In this document: one piece after another, positions 43,321 through 52,891 of the stretch
Numbering within the stretch: position 1 is the stretch's first letter
How the letters are laid out: the number at the start of each line of letters is the position of its first letter
NCBI GenBank assembly: GCA_964490015.1
Contig: CAZBBA010000012.1
Location: forward strand, 5,352 to 69,351
Length of the DNA stretch: 64,000 nt
DNA from: Perlabentimonas sp964490015
GTDB lineage: Bacteria; Bacteroidota; Bacteroidia; Bacteroidales; Tenuifilaceae
Direction of reading: 5' to 3'
Translations under genes and position numbers: made by a program
The notes under the pieces: generated by a model
Seen by the model: the letters and a program-made list of their open reading frames with translations, nothing else
The model's database searches: none
Told to the model about the DNA's origin: nothing

Positions 43321-44640
43321 CTATTTATTCTCCCACTTAAAAAACTTGGGAGTGAAAAGTAACGAGAGGTACGAGTAATAGGAGAACTCCGAGCTCGGGG
43401 CACCTGTTAGCTTAAGGGTTTTGAGTGTTTGGGTAGGGAAAATGGTGCTAAATGCAAACTGGAGGGTTAAGGTTTGGTTAACCCGATAATTCATAACTAG
43501 ATCAATCTCCGTTCCAAGCCCTTTACTTACAGTAGAATATAAATCTGGCCCAGCAACCCTTAGGTGGGGTTTATTTAGCATAAAATAGTGCAGGGTGGCC
43601 TGTAAGTTAAACTTAGGTGAAATCGTGTACTCCCCCTGCACAAATAGATCGTGAATGCCAGCCCAACGAACCTCTCGTAGATCGGCGCTTGTGAAATAGT
43701 CGATAAAACCTAAATGAGCATGCCCCCCAGCTAATAGGCGGTTAAATGCAGTAAAGGTGTCAAAGTCACCCGACCAGTCGTGGCCAGAATACGTATCGAT
43801 ATTTGCTGAAACCTTCAACTTTTTGGTTGGCTTTACCCACATAGATAAGTTGTAACTATAGGCGCTAATTCTCTTATGGCTTGCCCCATATGTTCCTAGG
43901 TCGAGCCAATGATTTCCAAACTGGTAGTAACCTCCCACTCTTCCACCAAAAGTATCCGAATACTTTAAAATTAAATTCGACCCCAGGGTATTTCGCCCAT
44001 ACATAATATGATTATCTGTCGGGTTCTGTGATAGGTCGAAGAAGTTAATTGCATTCACGCTAACCATATTGCTCAGCTTCTTATCCACCCAAAGGAATGA
44101 CATATACTTGAAGGATAACGGGAAATTATAACCATCCAGAAAGTTTACCTCCCCAGCATTGTTTACCATTGACCCAACATGGAGATTTATACCTTTGTCC
44201 TTATTGCTGTAAACCAGCAAAGCAGCGTCGTAGGTAACTCCGGTAATTGAGAAGTTTCTTGTTGCCATTAACCGTTGATCGTCATACAGTAATTCCTGTC
44301 GACCCAATTTTAGCAAAAGATTGGAATTCACTTTATAGCCTGCCCAAGCCTCATACAAATGAAATGTATTGCTTGCCATGGCATTCCAGTTTTGCCCCCA
44401 AACCCGTGCATCCTGACCTGAGAACTTAAATAGGAAGCTGGAGTCGCTGTAGTTAAAAATCAACCTCGAACGCTGGCTCACCAATGCAGCGGGATGTGTA
44501 GCTTCCGATGCCAAAGTTCTGTAACCATCCCTCATCTCGGCTCGGGTACGGAACTGGCCATCAATTGTAAACTGTGCTTTTGTAGAGAAGCTAATGGCAA
44601 AAAGCAGAAAAAGCATAAAGTGAAAGTTTGCTCTCATCAT
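43321..44640 (-). CDS. Alginate-export-family outer-membrane beta-barrel
   Basis: 439 residues: signal peptide ending SFSTKAQ, then a beta-barrel of amphipathic strands. The start of the mature part (IDGQFRTRAEMRDGYRTL, then LVSQRSRLIFNYSD and DARVWG) is the pattern of the alginate_exp family. In Bacteroidota these barrels are widespread and rarely tied to alginate; they may pass small solutes. The last strand ends in aromatic LLFTPKFFKWENK. Good promoter at 44674-44705. Substrate unknown. The start could be either of two consecutive ATG codons. Confidence 0.82.
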   Translation of the reverse strand: MMRANFHFMLFLLFAISFSTKAQFTIDGQFRTRAEMRDGYRTLASEATHPAALVSQRSRLIFNYSDSSFLFKFSGQDARVWGQNWNAMASNTFHLYEAWAGYKVNSNLLLKLGRQELLYDDQRLMATRNFSITGVTYDAALLVYSNKDKGINLHVGSMVNNAGEVNFLDGYNFPLSFKYMSFLWVDKKLSNMVSVNAINFFDLSQNPTDNHIMYGRNTLGSNLILKYSDTFGGRVGGYYQFGNHWLDLGTYGASHKRISAYSYNLSMWVKPTKKLKVSANIDTYSGHDWSGDFDTFTAFNRLLAGGHAHLGFIDYFTSADLREVRWAGIHDLFVQGEYTISPKFNLQATLHYFMLNKPHLRVAGPDLYSTVSKGLGTEIDLVMNYRVNQTLTLQFAFSTIFPTQTLKTLKLTGAPSSEFSYYSYLSLLFTPKFFKWENK

Positions 44641-44673
44641 AATTCGATTAGGTTACTGCATTATATATTGCTG

Positions 44674-44705
44674 TAAACGTATGCAATAAGAATGGCCTAA
44701 GCAAA
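44674..44705 (-). promoter_or_regulatory. Promoter of the alginate-export-like gene
   Basis: Minus strand TTTG (44702-44705), 20-base spacer, TACGTTTA (44674-44681), seven of eight defined positions matching. Leader about 27 bases. Confidence 0.5.
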
Positions 44706-44827
44706 ATGTAGCCAATGATATTGATCACCAAACGTTCTAGGGTGTTAGAGATAAATACTCTAGGTCAATTCAATTTTTATTGAACAAAATGCTATTTTTA
44801 TCGTTATGTAGATAAACCCGAAAAAAG

Positions 44828-44989
44828 ATGTTTCAGGAGGTATTAGCCCTACTCGTTGTTGCGGTTGCCTTAGGATACTTGTTTTACAGTATTTTCAGAA
44901 TAATTAAACCAGCAAAAGGAAGAGAACAAACCCTATGCGGTGGATGCTCAGCAAATGGTTGCGAAGCCAAGAGCCTAAAAAAGGTGTAA
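44828..44989 (+). CDS. FeoB-associated Cys-rich membrane protein
   Basis: 53 residues from ATG 44828 to TAA 44989. One N-terminal membrane helix (VLALLVVAVALGYLFYSIF) is followed by a basic linker and a Cys-rich end (TLCGGCSANGCEAKSL). This is the layout of the small FeoB-associated Cys-rich proteins, although no feoB gene is in the window. It starts a + strand metal-related run; the next gene begins 34 bases later. A role in metal binding at the inner membrane is inferred. Confidence 0.8.
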   Translation: MFQEVLALLVVAVALGYLFYSIFRIIKPAKGREQTLCGGCSANGCEAKSLKKV

Positions 44990-45011
44990 CATCACATTAT
45001 ACTTAAATGTA

Positions 45012-45019
45012 TATATTTG
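45012..45019 (+). promoter_or_regulatory. TATATTTG box immediately before a start codon
   Basis: Exact TAnnTTTG followed by C, ending four bases before the ATG at 45024. If used, the transcript would begin at or just inside the start codon (leaderless). No -33 box, so chance is possible. Confidence 0.3.
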
Positions 45020-45023
45020 CACC

Positions 45024-45494
45024 ATGAAATATGTAAAGCACATAGCCACAATTGTACTCAGCTTGTACCTGATACTTGCCATGAGTGGTTTGGGCATATT
45101 TCATCACCTTTGCAGTTGCAGCCTTGATAGCAAAAGTAAAACCTCGCTCATAGTTGAGCAAAATTGCTGCTCTCAAACTAATTCATTAAACGAAATTTGT
45201 CATTCCGCAGCAGAAGCCAATACCTGCGGCGCCGATGAATGCAATGATTGTAACTGTGAAACTGAAGTAGAGGTGCTTACCATTGACGAAACACTTATTG
45301 CTGAAAGCATAAGAATAAATCCGGATTTAAGTAATCACGTAATGGTTGTTCTTTTTGCTATACACTCTCAGCTTGAAATCACAGAAAAACTTGCTTCATC
45401 AGGTAACCCTATAGACACCAAGGCACCGCCCAAATCGGGTAAAGAGATTAATATCTTTTTTCAAAGCCTGAAGATCCCACACCATATTTCATAG
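45024..45494 (+). CDS. Cys-rich exported or membrane protein, HYC_CC_PP-like
   Basis: 156 residues. An N-terminal hydrophobic helix (IVLSLYLILAMSGLGIF) leads to HHLCSCS, a later CC pair (VEQNCCSQ), many further Cys residues (about 10 in all) and a PP near the end (TKAPPKSG). This fits the HYC_CC_PP pattern of small Bacteroidota proteins often beside TonB-dependent receptors. The Cys/His content and neighbours point to metal binding, probably copper or a similar soft metal. It is 85 bases upstream of the receptor gene. Confidence 0.6.
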   Translation: MKYVKHIATIVLSLYLILAMSGLGIFHHLCSCSLDSKSKTSLIVEQNCCSQTNSLNEICHSAAEANTCGADECNDCNCETEVEVLTIDETLIAESIRINPDLSNHVMVVLFAIHSQLEITEKLASSGNPIDTKAPPKSGKEINIFFQSLKIPHHIS

Positions 45495-45579
45495 CTGCCC
45501 TTTAATACAGGGTTAGATACCAACGATTTCGATCATTTCGAATTGTTTGGCATTTTTTTTAAACGAAACTCATATTGCT

Positions 45580-47772
45580 ATGAAATCAATAATGACATTA
45601 ATTATAAGTATAATAATCTCCGTATATTCAATTGCCCAGCAAGTTGATGGGCATATTTCGGAAAAGGATCAGGAGGGGAACACCAAGCCCATGATTGGGG
45701 CAAATATCCATTGGGCTGGCTCTTCCATTGGTACCACCACCGACAATAGCGGTTACTTTAAAATAAACCGGCCATCGAATGCAACCAAACTGGTTGTTAG
45801 CTTTATAGGGTACAAAACCGACACTCTGGAGGTTCCTATCGGCAAAACACATGTAATGCACAGCATGACCAGCAGCCTGGATATTGAAGGAGTTGTGGTT
45901 TCGGGTAGTGCCCCTGGCGCACATTTCGACCGGGTAAGCCCAATTCAAACACAGGTAATTACCCGTAATGAGCTGGAGCGGGCTGCATGCTGCAACCTGT
46001 CGGAAAGCTTTGAAACAAACGCCTCGGTAGATGTATCGTACACTGATGCGGTTACTGGGGCAAAGCAGATACAACTTTTGGGATTAGCGGGCAATTATAG
46101 CCAGATTCAGATTGAAAATATTCCTGCCCTTAGAGGTCTAAGTTCAACTTTTGGCCTTGGTTATGTACCTGGGTCGTGGATGGAGTCGATTCAGGTTTCA
46201 AAGGGGACAGCCTCGGTTGCCAATGGCTACGAGAGCATTGCTGGCCAGATAAATGTTGAGTACAAAAAACCCTGGGAAGATGAATTATTTTACATAAATG
46301 GCTACGCAAATAGCCTTGGAATGGCCGAACTAAACTCAAACATCAGCGTGCACCTCTCGCCAAGAGTTTCCACATTGGTTCTGGCCCATGTTGAGAATAT
46401 GAGCTTTGAGGACGATCACAACCACGATACATTTCTTAATCATCCCCTGGTTAAACAATACCATTTTCTAAACCGATGGAAGTACGACACGGGTGATTTT
46501 GAATCGCAAGTTGGATTCCGAATTCTGAACGAGGAGCGAAACGCGGGACAAGTGAATCAGCATCATATTGCAAATCCCTTTGGCATTGATATCAGCACAA
46601 AACAGTACGAAGGTTTTGTAAAAACGGGATATATTTTCGATAGGCCAAATACTTCGCTAGGCCTTATTGCCTCGGCAAGTCAGCACGATCAACGTTCTTT
46701 GTTTGGCCCAACTGTTTACAAAGGATTGCAGCAAAGCCTTTACGCCAACCTTGTTTTCATAACCTATATAGGTAGGACAAACCATAGCATTAAGACAGGG
46801 ATTAGCTTCAACCTCGACAAGTTTGATGAGAGGTTAAACGAGCTGGATCTAGAGCGAAACGAACAAGTTCCAGGAGTATATCTGGAGTATACCTATAAAT
46901 GGCTTGATAATCTAACGGTAATGGCGGGCGGAAGATATGATCGGCATAGTACTTATGGGAATCTTATCACCCCAAGGCTCCATGTACGCTACCAACCTAT
47001 TGAGCAGCTTAACATTAGAGCCAGTGCGGGCAAAGGGTACCGATCGGCCAGCGTTATAGCCGAAAACATGTACCTGCTGGCTAGCTCTAGGAATATGATC
47101 TTTGTTGAAGATTTTGGAATGGAGGAAGCTTGGAACTTTGGTGTTAACATAACCCAACGATATAGGTTGTGGTATAGAGAGTTGACAATAAACACCGATT
47201 TCTATAGAACAAACTTCATAAATCAGCTAATTGTGGATATGGAGCAAGATCCATCAAATGTATACTTCTACAACCTCGATGGGAAATCGTACTCAAATAG
47301 CTTTCAAACAGAAATTAGCTACTCCCCGTTCGATCGGTTTGATCTAACTCTGGCCTATAGGTTAAACGATGTGCGAACTACTATAAATGGGAACCTTACT
47401 GAAAAACCGTTGCAAAGTCGCTACAAGGGATTTGTTACTGCGGGGTATAAAACAGCAAGTAGAGCTTGGCAATTTGACTATACAGTACATTTAAATGGAG
47501 GAGGTCGATTACCAAGTACAAATCATTTGCCTGAAGAATTTCGCCGAGCCGATAGCTTTCCCTCTTTTATAACCATGAATGCCCAGATTTCGCGTAGCTT
47601 AAGGGTTTGGGATGCCTATATCGGTGTAGAAAATCTTACCGGGTTCACCCAGCAAAACCCAATTATCTCAGCCGATAATCCCTATAGCCCCTACTTTGAC
47701 GCATCAATGGTTTGGGGTCCGCTAACCGGTAGAAAGATTTACATGGGGTTCCGATACGCTATTTCGCGATAA
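45580..47772 (+). CDS. TonB-dependent outer-membrane receptor, probably for a metal
   Basis: 730 residues from ATG 45580, which begins the signal peptide (ends YSIAQQ); the frame extends to a TTG at 45547 without support. Order: CarboxypepD_reg-like beta domain (about 20-95, DGHISEKDQEGNTKPMIGAN), plug (ELERAACCNLSESFETNASV, with a CC pair), then the 22-strand barrel ending in GRKIYMGFRYAIS with a terminal Arg. A His/Asp-rich extracellular-type loop (FEDDHNHDTFLNH) fits metal capture. Two HMA metallochaperone-like genes follow. Copper or another soft metal is the best guess. Confidence 0.9.
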   Translation: MKSIMTLIISIIISVYSIAQQVDGHISEKDQEGNTKPMIGANIHWAGSSIGTTTDNSGYFKINRPSNATKLVVSFIGYKTDTLEVPIGKTHVMHSMTSSLDIEGVVVSGSAPGAHFDRVSPIQTQVITRNELERAACCNLSESFETNASVDVSYTDAVTGAKQIQLLGLAGNYSQIQIENIPALRGLSSTFGLGYVPGSWMESIQVSKGTASVANGYESIAGQINVEYKKPWEDELFYINGYANSLGMAELNSNISVHLSPRVSTLVLAHVENMSFEDDHNHDTFLNHPLVKQYHFLNRWKYDTGDFESQVGFRILNEERNAGQVNQHHIANPFGIDISTKQYEGFVKTGYIFDRPNTSLGLIASASQHDQRSLFGPTVYKGLQQSLYANLVFITYIGRTNHSIKTGISFNLDKFDERLNELDLERNEQVPGVYLEYTYKWLDNLTVMAGGRYDRHSTYGNLITPRLHVRYQPIEQLNIRASAGKGYRSASVIAENMYLLASSRNMIFVEDFGMEEAWNFGVNITQRYRLWYRELTINTDFYRTNFINQLIVDMEQDPSNVYFYNLDGKSYSNSFQTEISYSPFDRFDLTLAYRLNDVRTTINGNLTEKPLQSRYKGFVTAGYKTASRAWQFDYTVHLNGGGRLPSTNHLPEEFRRADSFPSFITMNAQISRSLRVWDAYIGVENLTGFTQQNPIISADNPYSPYFDASMVWGPLTGRKIYMGFRYAISR

Positions 47773-47853
47773 TTTATTTAGAAAAACAACAACTCTTGTA
47801 AACAAAACAAGCTAAACATCTGTTTACAAAATTTGAATCGATAAATTTTAGGT

Positions 47854-48069
47854 ATGGAAACTTTAAAACTTCAAATTCCCAACATGAAATGTATGGGCTG
47901 CTCCACAACCATTGAGAATCATCTCAGAAAAGTTGGAGGCGTAACTGAAGTAGTTACCAATTTGGAATCGAAAACCGCAATAATTCATTACAACGGTGGA
48001 ACATCTATTAAGAACCTTATATTAAACACTCTGAAAGGATTAGGATATCCTGGAGAGGTTATTCAATAG
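47854..48069 (+). CDS. CopZ-like heavy-metal-associated (HMA) protein
   Basis: 71 residues, one ferredoxin-like HMA domain with metal motif MKCMGCST (Cys 13 and 16) and no signal peptide, so a cytosolic metallochaperone. It lies 81 bases after the TonB receptor. The usual partner, a P1B ATPase, is not in the window. Binds Cu(I) or a similar ion in characterised relatives. Confidence 0.9.
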   Translation: METLKLQIPNMKCMGCSTTIENHLRKVGGVTEVVTNLESKTAIIHYNGGTSIKNLILNTLKGLGYPGEVIQ

Positions 48070-48135
48070 AGTGTTTTTTACAAAACATCATGTTAAGTCT
48101 ATTCAATTTTTTATTAACCAAAAACAGCAAAAGCG

Positions 48136-48480
48136 ATGAGAACAGTAACATCAATTATTATGACCCTGCTATTTGTAGCAGTATTTGCACCAAAAGTTAA
48201 TGCCCAGCAGCCATCGGGCGAAAAAGTAGTAACCATTGAGGCTAACCTTTCGTGCGATGGTTGCAAAAAAACCGTTGAAACAGGACTCGCCAAAGAGAAA
48301 GGGGTTAAATCGGTAGTGGCTGATTCAAAAACCAAGCAGGTAACAGTAACCTACGATGAGAGTAAAACTACTGAGGATAAGCTTGTAAAATCCATTGAGA
48401 AAATGGGATACAAGGCCAAGGTTTCGGGTGCAGAAGGAAAAACTAGCGAGGCTTCAAGAAAGACCGGTGGGGGTTGCTAA
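48136..48480 (+). CDS. Exported HMA-domain metal-binding protein
   Basis: 114 residues: signal peptide (to about VNAQQ), an HMA domain with LSCDGCKKTVE, and a short basic tail ending GGGC, which adds one more cysteine. Periplasmic counterpart of the cytosolic HMA protein encoded just upstream. It ends the metal run; terminator at 48500-48524. Confidence 0.88.
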   Translation: MRTVTSIIMTLLFVAVFAPKVNAQQPSGEKVVTIEANLSCDGCKKTVETGLAKEKGVKSVVADSKTKQVTVTYDESKTTEDKLVKSIEKMGYKAKVSGAEGKTSEASRKTGGGC

Positions 48481-48499
48481 ACAATTCTGATTTAGACTA

Positions 48500-48524
48500 A
48501 AAAAGGGGCGTTAAGCCCCTTTTT
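48500..48524. terminator. Bidirectional terminator after the metal-handling run
   Basis: Ten-base perfect arms AAAAAGGGGC/GCCCCTTTTT with a five-base loop, between convergent genes ending at 48480 and 48543. Confidence 0.85.
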
Positions 48525-48542
48525 CTGTTAAAAGAATCGGCA

Positions 48543-49724
48543 CTATCTATGAATAATAGGATCGGGATTTGAGTCTTTATCGTTGAGAACGTAACCATCA
48601 ACTTTAGGAGCACCCAATAAACGTACACCAGCCGCATGTGGGGCGGCCATTGAAGTTCCACTCATTGTGGTATATCCAGCTCCTTTATAGCACGAATAAA
48701 TGCTTACTCCAGGGGCACACCAATCAATTGGAGGATTTCCAAAATTCGAGAAGGATGCGAATTTATCTGCGCTATCCATTGCCGAAATAGTGTAAATATA
48801 GGATCCATTAACTCGAGCTGGCGAGTAGTTGTTAGCGTCTTTCCCGTCGTTACCGGCAGCTATCACAAACCAAATTCCCTTATTAGATGCAGCAAGAACT
48901 GCATCATCTAAGGTTTGGGATACACCACCACCTAAACTCATATTAGCAACATCACCTGCTTTTCCGCTATTGCCAACATAGTCGACACCAGCAATAATGG
49001 TAGAATAAGCACCACTACCCCGACGATCGAGAACTTTAACGGCCACAACTTGAGCCCCGGCAGCGACACCAACTACTCCAATATCATTGTTTATAGCAGC
49101 AATAGTACCCGCAACATGACTTCCGTGGCCATTGTCATCGTCTGCACTTTTTCCCCTAGGAACAAATGTTTTGCTTAAGGATGTGTTCACATTTAAGTCC
49201 GGGTGGTCGAGGTCAATTCCAGTATCAATAACCCAAGCCTTTGCTGTTCCTGTGTAGTTTACTGCTCCTCCTACCCTTGTAATACCCCAGGGAATGGTTT
49301 GTGCCTTTATACCTAAATCATCTCCTTCTATTGTATAATCGAGGGTAAGCATTCTGTCAGGCTCAATATAGGCAATTCGGCTATCGATTTTTAAGCGAGT
49401 CAAATCCTCATCGGTGAGAATTGCTGATACACCGGAAACTATTCCACTGTATGCAATTTGAATAGCCTCTTCGGAAATACCCAAATCGGAAAAAATCTTT
49501 TCGGAATAGCTTCGCATTGATGCAACATTGTCTTCATACTTTCCACCTAAACTGCTTTTAAGACCTGAAAGATCCTTGAAAACAATAATAAACTGCCCTG
49601 GAATAATATCGCTATCCTGCAGTTCAGCAACGGGATCATCCAGTAATTCGGGTTTGATTTCATCCTTTTGGCAACCGCCAAACATAAGCCCAATTAGTAG
49701 GGCAAATGCAAATAGTTTTTTCAT
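48543..49724 (-). CDS. Lipoprotein subtilase with I9 propeptide (copy 1)
   Basis: 393 residues. Lipobox LMFGGC, lipidated C18, followed by QKDE, which resembles the surface lipoprotein export signal of Bacteroidota. Inhibitor I9 propeptide about 45-125 (GQFIIVFKDLSG to YIEPDRML), then S8 domain: D167 (VIDTGIDLDHPDL), His in NGHGSHVAGT, S358 (SGTSMAAPHAAG). Only 35 residues follow the nucleophile, ending in an odd tail (GAPKVDGYVLNDKDSNPD), shorter than usual subtilases. It shares layout and tail with the next gene, so the pair arose by duplication. Confidence 0.92.
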   Translation of the reverse strand: MKKLFAFALLIGLMFGGCQKDEIKPELLDDPVAELQDSDIIPGQFIIVFKDLSGLKSSLGGKYEDNVASMRSYSEKIFSDLGISEEAIQIAYSGIVSGVSAILTDEDLTRLKIDSRIAYIEPDRMLTLDYTIEGDDLGIKAQTIPWGITRVGGAVNYTGTAKAWVIDTGIDLDHPDLNVNTSLSKTFVPRGKSADDDNGHGSHVAGTIAAINNDIGVVGVAAGAQVVAVKVLDRRGSGAYSTIIAGVDYVGNSGKAGDVANMSLGGGVSQTLDDAVLAASNKGIWFVIAAGNDGKDANNYSPARVNGSYIYTISAMDSADKFASFSNFGNPPIDWCAPGVSIYSCYKGAGYTTMSGTSMAAPHAAGVRLLGAPKVDGYVLNDKDSNPDPIIHR

Positions 49725-49967
49725 AGAGTAAAAAGTTTATTGGTTAATGTAGAGTAAAATTCAATCAACAAGTTGTAATTGTCAATAGATACGAGAAAAA
49801 GAATTATCAACAATAAGGTAGATATAGGTGAACCTGCACATCTGACTCTTTTAGGATGACTTTTGCTAATCATACCTACCTGTTATTGATTTAGTTAAAC
49901 ATTTTTTAAGTTAATAGATTCAAAATTAAGCGATATAGATAAAATCTATATCGCTTAAAATTATTGA

Positions 49968-51161
49968 CTATCGACCTGCCATCTTATCAGCATATCCATC
50001 AGGATCATAAGAAACATACCCATACACCTTTGGGTATGTAAACAGTCGAATACCAGCAACGTGAGGAGTTGCCATTGATGTACCACTAATGGTTTTGTAG
50101 GAACTTCCTATCCAGGTTGAGTAGATGCTAACACCAGGAGCGCTCCAATCGATTGGGGGATTGGCATAGTTTGAGAAGCTAGCAAAACGGTTATTGCTAT
50201 CGAAAGCCGATACTGTATATATATAGGTGCCGTTTGCGCGAGCGGGAGAGCAGTTGTTGGAATTCTGCGATTCATTTCCAGCAGCAATCACCATCCATAT
50301 CCCACGATTGGAACAGTTGATAACGGCATTATCTAATGTAGTTGAAACCGGTCCACCAAGGCTCATGTTAACCACATCGCCAGCGGCAGCTGCTGAGCGC
50401 ACGTAGTCGACTCCAGCAATGATTCCCGCATAGGTTCCACCTCCATCGTTTGCCAAAACTTTTACGGCAACCAGTGTGGCACCAGCAGCTACACCAATCA
50501 CACCAATTGTGTTATGAACAGCTGCGATAGTTCCAGCCACATGGGTTCCATGTCCATTGCCATCCTGATAGGTTTGTCCCGATACGAAAGACCTACTCCT
50601 GCCTGTATCAACTTTTAGGTCGGGGTGGTTGGTTTGAATTCCAGTATCCAGAACCCATGCGCGACGAGTGCCAGTGTAGTTCACAGCACCGCCTACTCGA
50701 GTAATTCCCCAAGGGGTAGTCTGGGCTTTGGCCCCCTCAATACCTTCGGGATTCTCCTCTATCTCGTAGCTGAGCTTAACGTAACGATTTGGCTCAATAT
50801 ACTCAATTCGGCTATCCTTCTCAAGGATTTTGAGTTCTTCCTTACTTAGCGTAACTGCAGCACCATATATAGCCCCAGTATACACAAATTCAATAGTCTC
50901 CTCGGAAACCTTCGAGTCTTTTAGAACATTGATAGAGTGATCACGGAATACAGCTATCTTCTCATCATATGTACCTTCCACGCTTTTAAACTCTTTTGTT
51001 TCTTTGTAAACGACAATGTAGCTGTTTGGGACAATGTCGCCATGTTTTAACTCGGTTACAGGATCAAGAGTTGGTTCCATTAAAGGTTCAACAACATCTT
51101 TTTGGCAGCTGCCAAGAATTAGTCCTGCTAGAATTGCCAGGCTCAGGTAACTTTTTCTCAT
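49968..51161 (-). CDS. Lipoprotein subtilase with I9 propeptide (copy 2)
   Basis: 397 residues, paralogue of the gene at 48543-49724. Lipobox LILGSC, C19, then QKDV. I9 propeptide (NSYIVVYKETK to EYIEPNRYVKLS), S8 domain with VLDTGIQTNHPDL, NGHGTHVAGTIAA and S362 (SGTSMATPHVAG). Again exactly 35 residues follow the catalytic Ser, ending TYPKVYGYVSYDPDGYADK, so the short tail is a shared trait. Separate 243-base gap and no shared terminator seen between the copies. Likely a surface protease; substrate unknown. Confidence 0.92.
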   Translation of the reverse strand: MRKSYLSLAILAGLILGSCQKDVVEPLMEPTLDPVTELKHGDIVPNSYIVVYKETKEFKSVEGTYDEKIAVFRDHSINVLKDSKVSEETIEFVYTGAIYGAAVTLSKEELKILEKDSRIEYIEPNRYVKLSYEIEENPEGIEGAKAQTTPWGITRVGGAVNYTGTRRAWVLDTGIQTNHPDLKVDTGRSRSFVSGQTYQDGNGHGTHVAGTIAAVHNTIGVIGVAAGATLVAVKVLANDGGGTYAGIIAGVDYVRSAAAAGDVVNMSLGGPVSTTLDNAVINCSNRGIWMVIAAGNESQNSNNCSPARANGTYIYTVSAFDSNNRFASFSNYANPPIDWSAPGVSIYSTWIGSSYKTISGTSMATPHVAGIRLFTYPKVYGYVSYDPDGYADKMAGR

Positions 51162-51835
51162 AGATTAATTAGTTAGGTTTGTTAGTAAATAATAATAGTA
51201 AAACTCTCTACAAATATTTTACTTATTTTATCTCAATGTGCAAATTTGTAGTAAATATTTACTAACATTCGTTTTTCTATCTGTTTCATTGTTATTTACG
51301 CAACTAAGTATATTTTCTTAAATTATCAAATAAGTATTTTTATAGATTTGTTCTATATTTATCGAAACATAAATATGCAGGAGTCAATCATTGCATATTA
51401 ATTAAATATAATTAGTTTTATATTAGATCTAAACTTGATATTGTGATTATATAGCTGTTTTATATTTTCTATTAGTCTACTAAATATGGCCAAAAATACT
51501 CTTCTAAATATTATTTAAGACTAGATACTTTTTTATATTATCTACAAATACGGTTATTAAATAAATACATTAGGTGACATTGCTTCTTAAAAATATGTTA
51601 GATATTGGCAAATTGAAACTTCAAATGCTGACAGAAAATAGGCCTATATTGCTGTTTTAATGTTACTTGTAAACCTTTTGTCTGATTAAATGCACATTCC
51701 GAGTTGTGTGCCATAGATGAAAATATAAATAAACATAAAAAATGTAATAAATGCTAAAGGCTTGAATAGTTAATTTCTCGAATATAAGAAAAACTAAAAA
51801 TCAATAGAATTAGGGATAGATATTTAGAGCAAAAC

Positions 51836-52094
51836 ACCGCCTTAATGAATATTGAGAAACTGTTTAAAATTTAATTGAGTTTTTAGTTTTCAATTGCCAC
51901 GGGCTTTAGCCCTTGGAATGTTGCAACCTGAAGTATTGGGCTTTAGCCCAAAAATGTTTTAAAAGTTTGGCTAAAGCCATTTCCTTTTCCTGTTTTCAAC
52001 CCCCGGGCTAAAGCCCGGGGCAATTAACAGCGTACGTCTCATAAAAAACTTAAACTGTTTCTGAATTGTTTATAAAAACGTCTTGAAAGGCGGC
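51836..52094. repeat. MITE/REP-like nested inverted-repeat element
   Basis: Core arms 51891-51912 (CAATTGCCACGGGCTTTAGCCC) and 52005-52026 are near-perfect complements. Outer arms also match imperfectly: GAGAAACTGTTTAA (51854-51867) with 52050-52063, and ACCGCCTT (51836-51843) with 52087-52094. Inside are two further dyads of the same GGCTTTAGCC core at 51936-51951 and 51968-51979, so the core occurs four times. No coding capacity. Such GGGCTTTAGCCC-type elements recur in Bacteroidota intergenic DNA; copy number here cannot be judged from one window. Confidence 0.75.
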
Positions 52095-52891
52095 TTTCAT
52101 AACCGACCTACATGCGATTAGGGAAAATTACCGAAAGTAAATACAAAGGAACAAACCATGTTGGGTTCCAGTCTGAAGATGAAGGACAGGCTGGTTTCCG
52201 ATCGACAAAGATTGTGTTAAGCGATATTGTAAAGTAATAGTAATTAACAATTTAAAAAACTAACATAAAGAATATGTACACATTCTATTCTCAATTTGAG
52301 ATCTTATCAACTATCTAACTTGCAATATGTAAATAATTATATATATTGAAAATATATTAAACAAATTCATGTAATTAAATATTTTGAACAATAATCATTT
52401 AAATAATATTGTGTAATAAATAAAGAAAATGATATTAAATCTCACTCATTGTTGATGCAAATTCTCTTTAATCAAAGATTATAGATAGCTTCTATACTCG
52501 ATTAAATTACATATACACCTGCATATCTGTCGATTACATTTTCAGATGTGGCATATATCACTAAACTTTAAGGATTTAATTACAGTTTTACATTGAAAAC
52601 TGATACTGATATGCGCTTGTACAATCCACTTAATAAATGTTTATTATGGAAAACTCAATGGTTTTACACAACAAAATTCAAACTCAAATCTATAATAAAT
52701 GCGCAAAAAATACGATTACGGAAAATTTTATATATTGTTGATATTATGTGGATTAACGACTGAGGATTTGTTCCAAAATCTACTCACATTTCAATCAAAG
52801 TAAACCGATATCGTGTTTCCTTTTTTTTTCAATCAGTTACTATTGTTGATAAAAAAATTTATCCCGGTTTATAAAAATCGAATAAAAATAA

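Noticed and set aside
44641..44827. AT-rich gap between the alginate-export-like gene and the Cys-rich peptide gene considered for a riboswitch
   Set aside because: Only one promoter on the minus strand was found; no stable conserved-looking fold was visible by eye.
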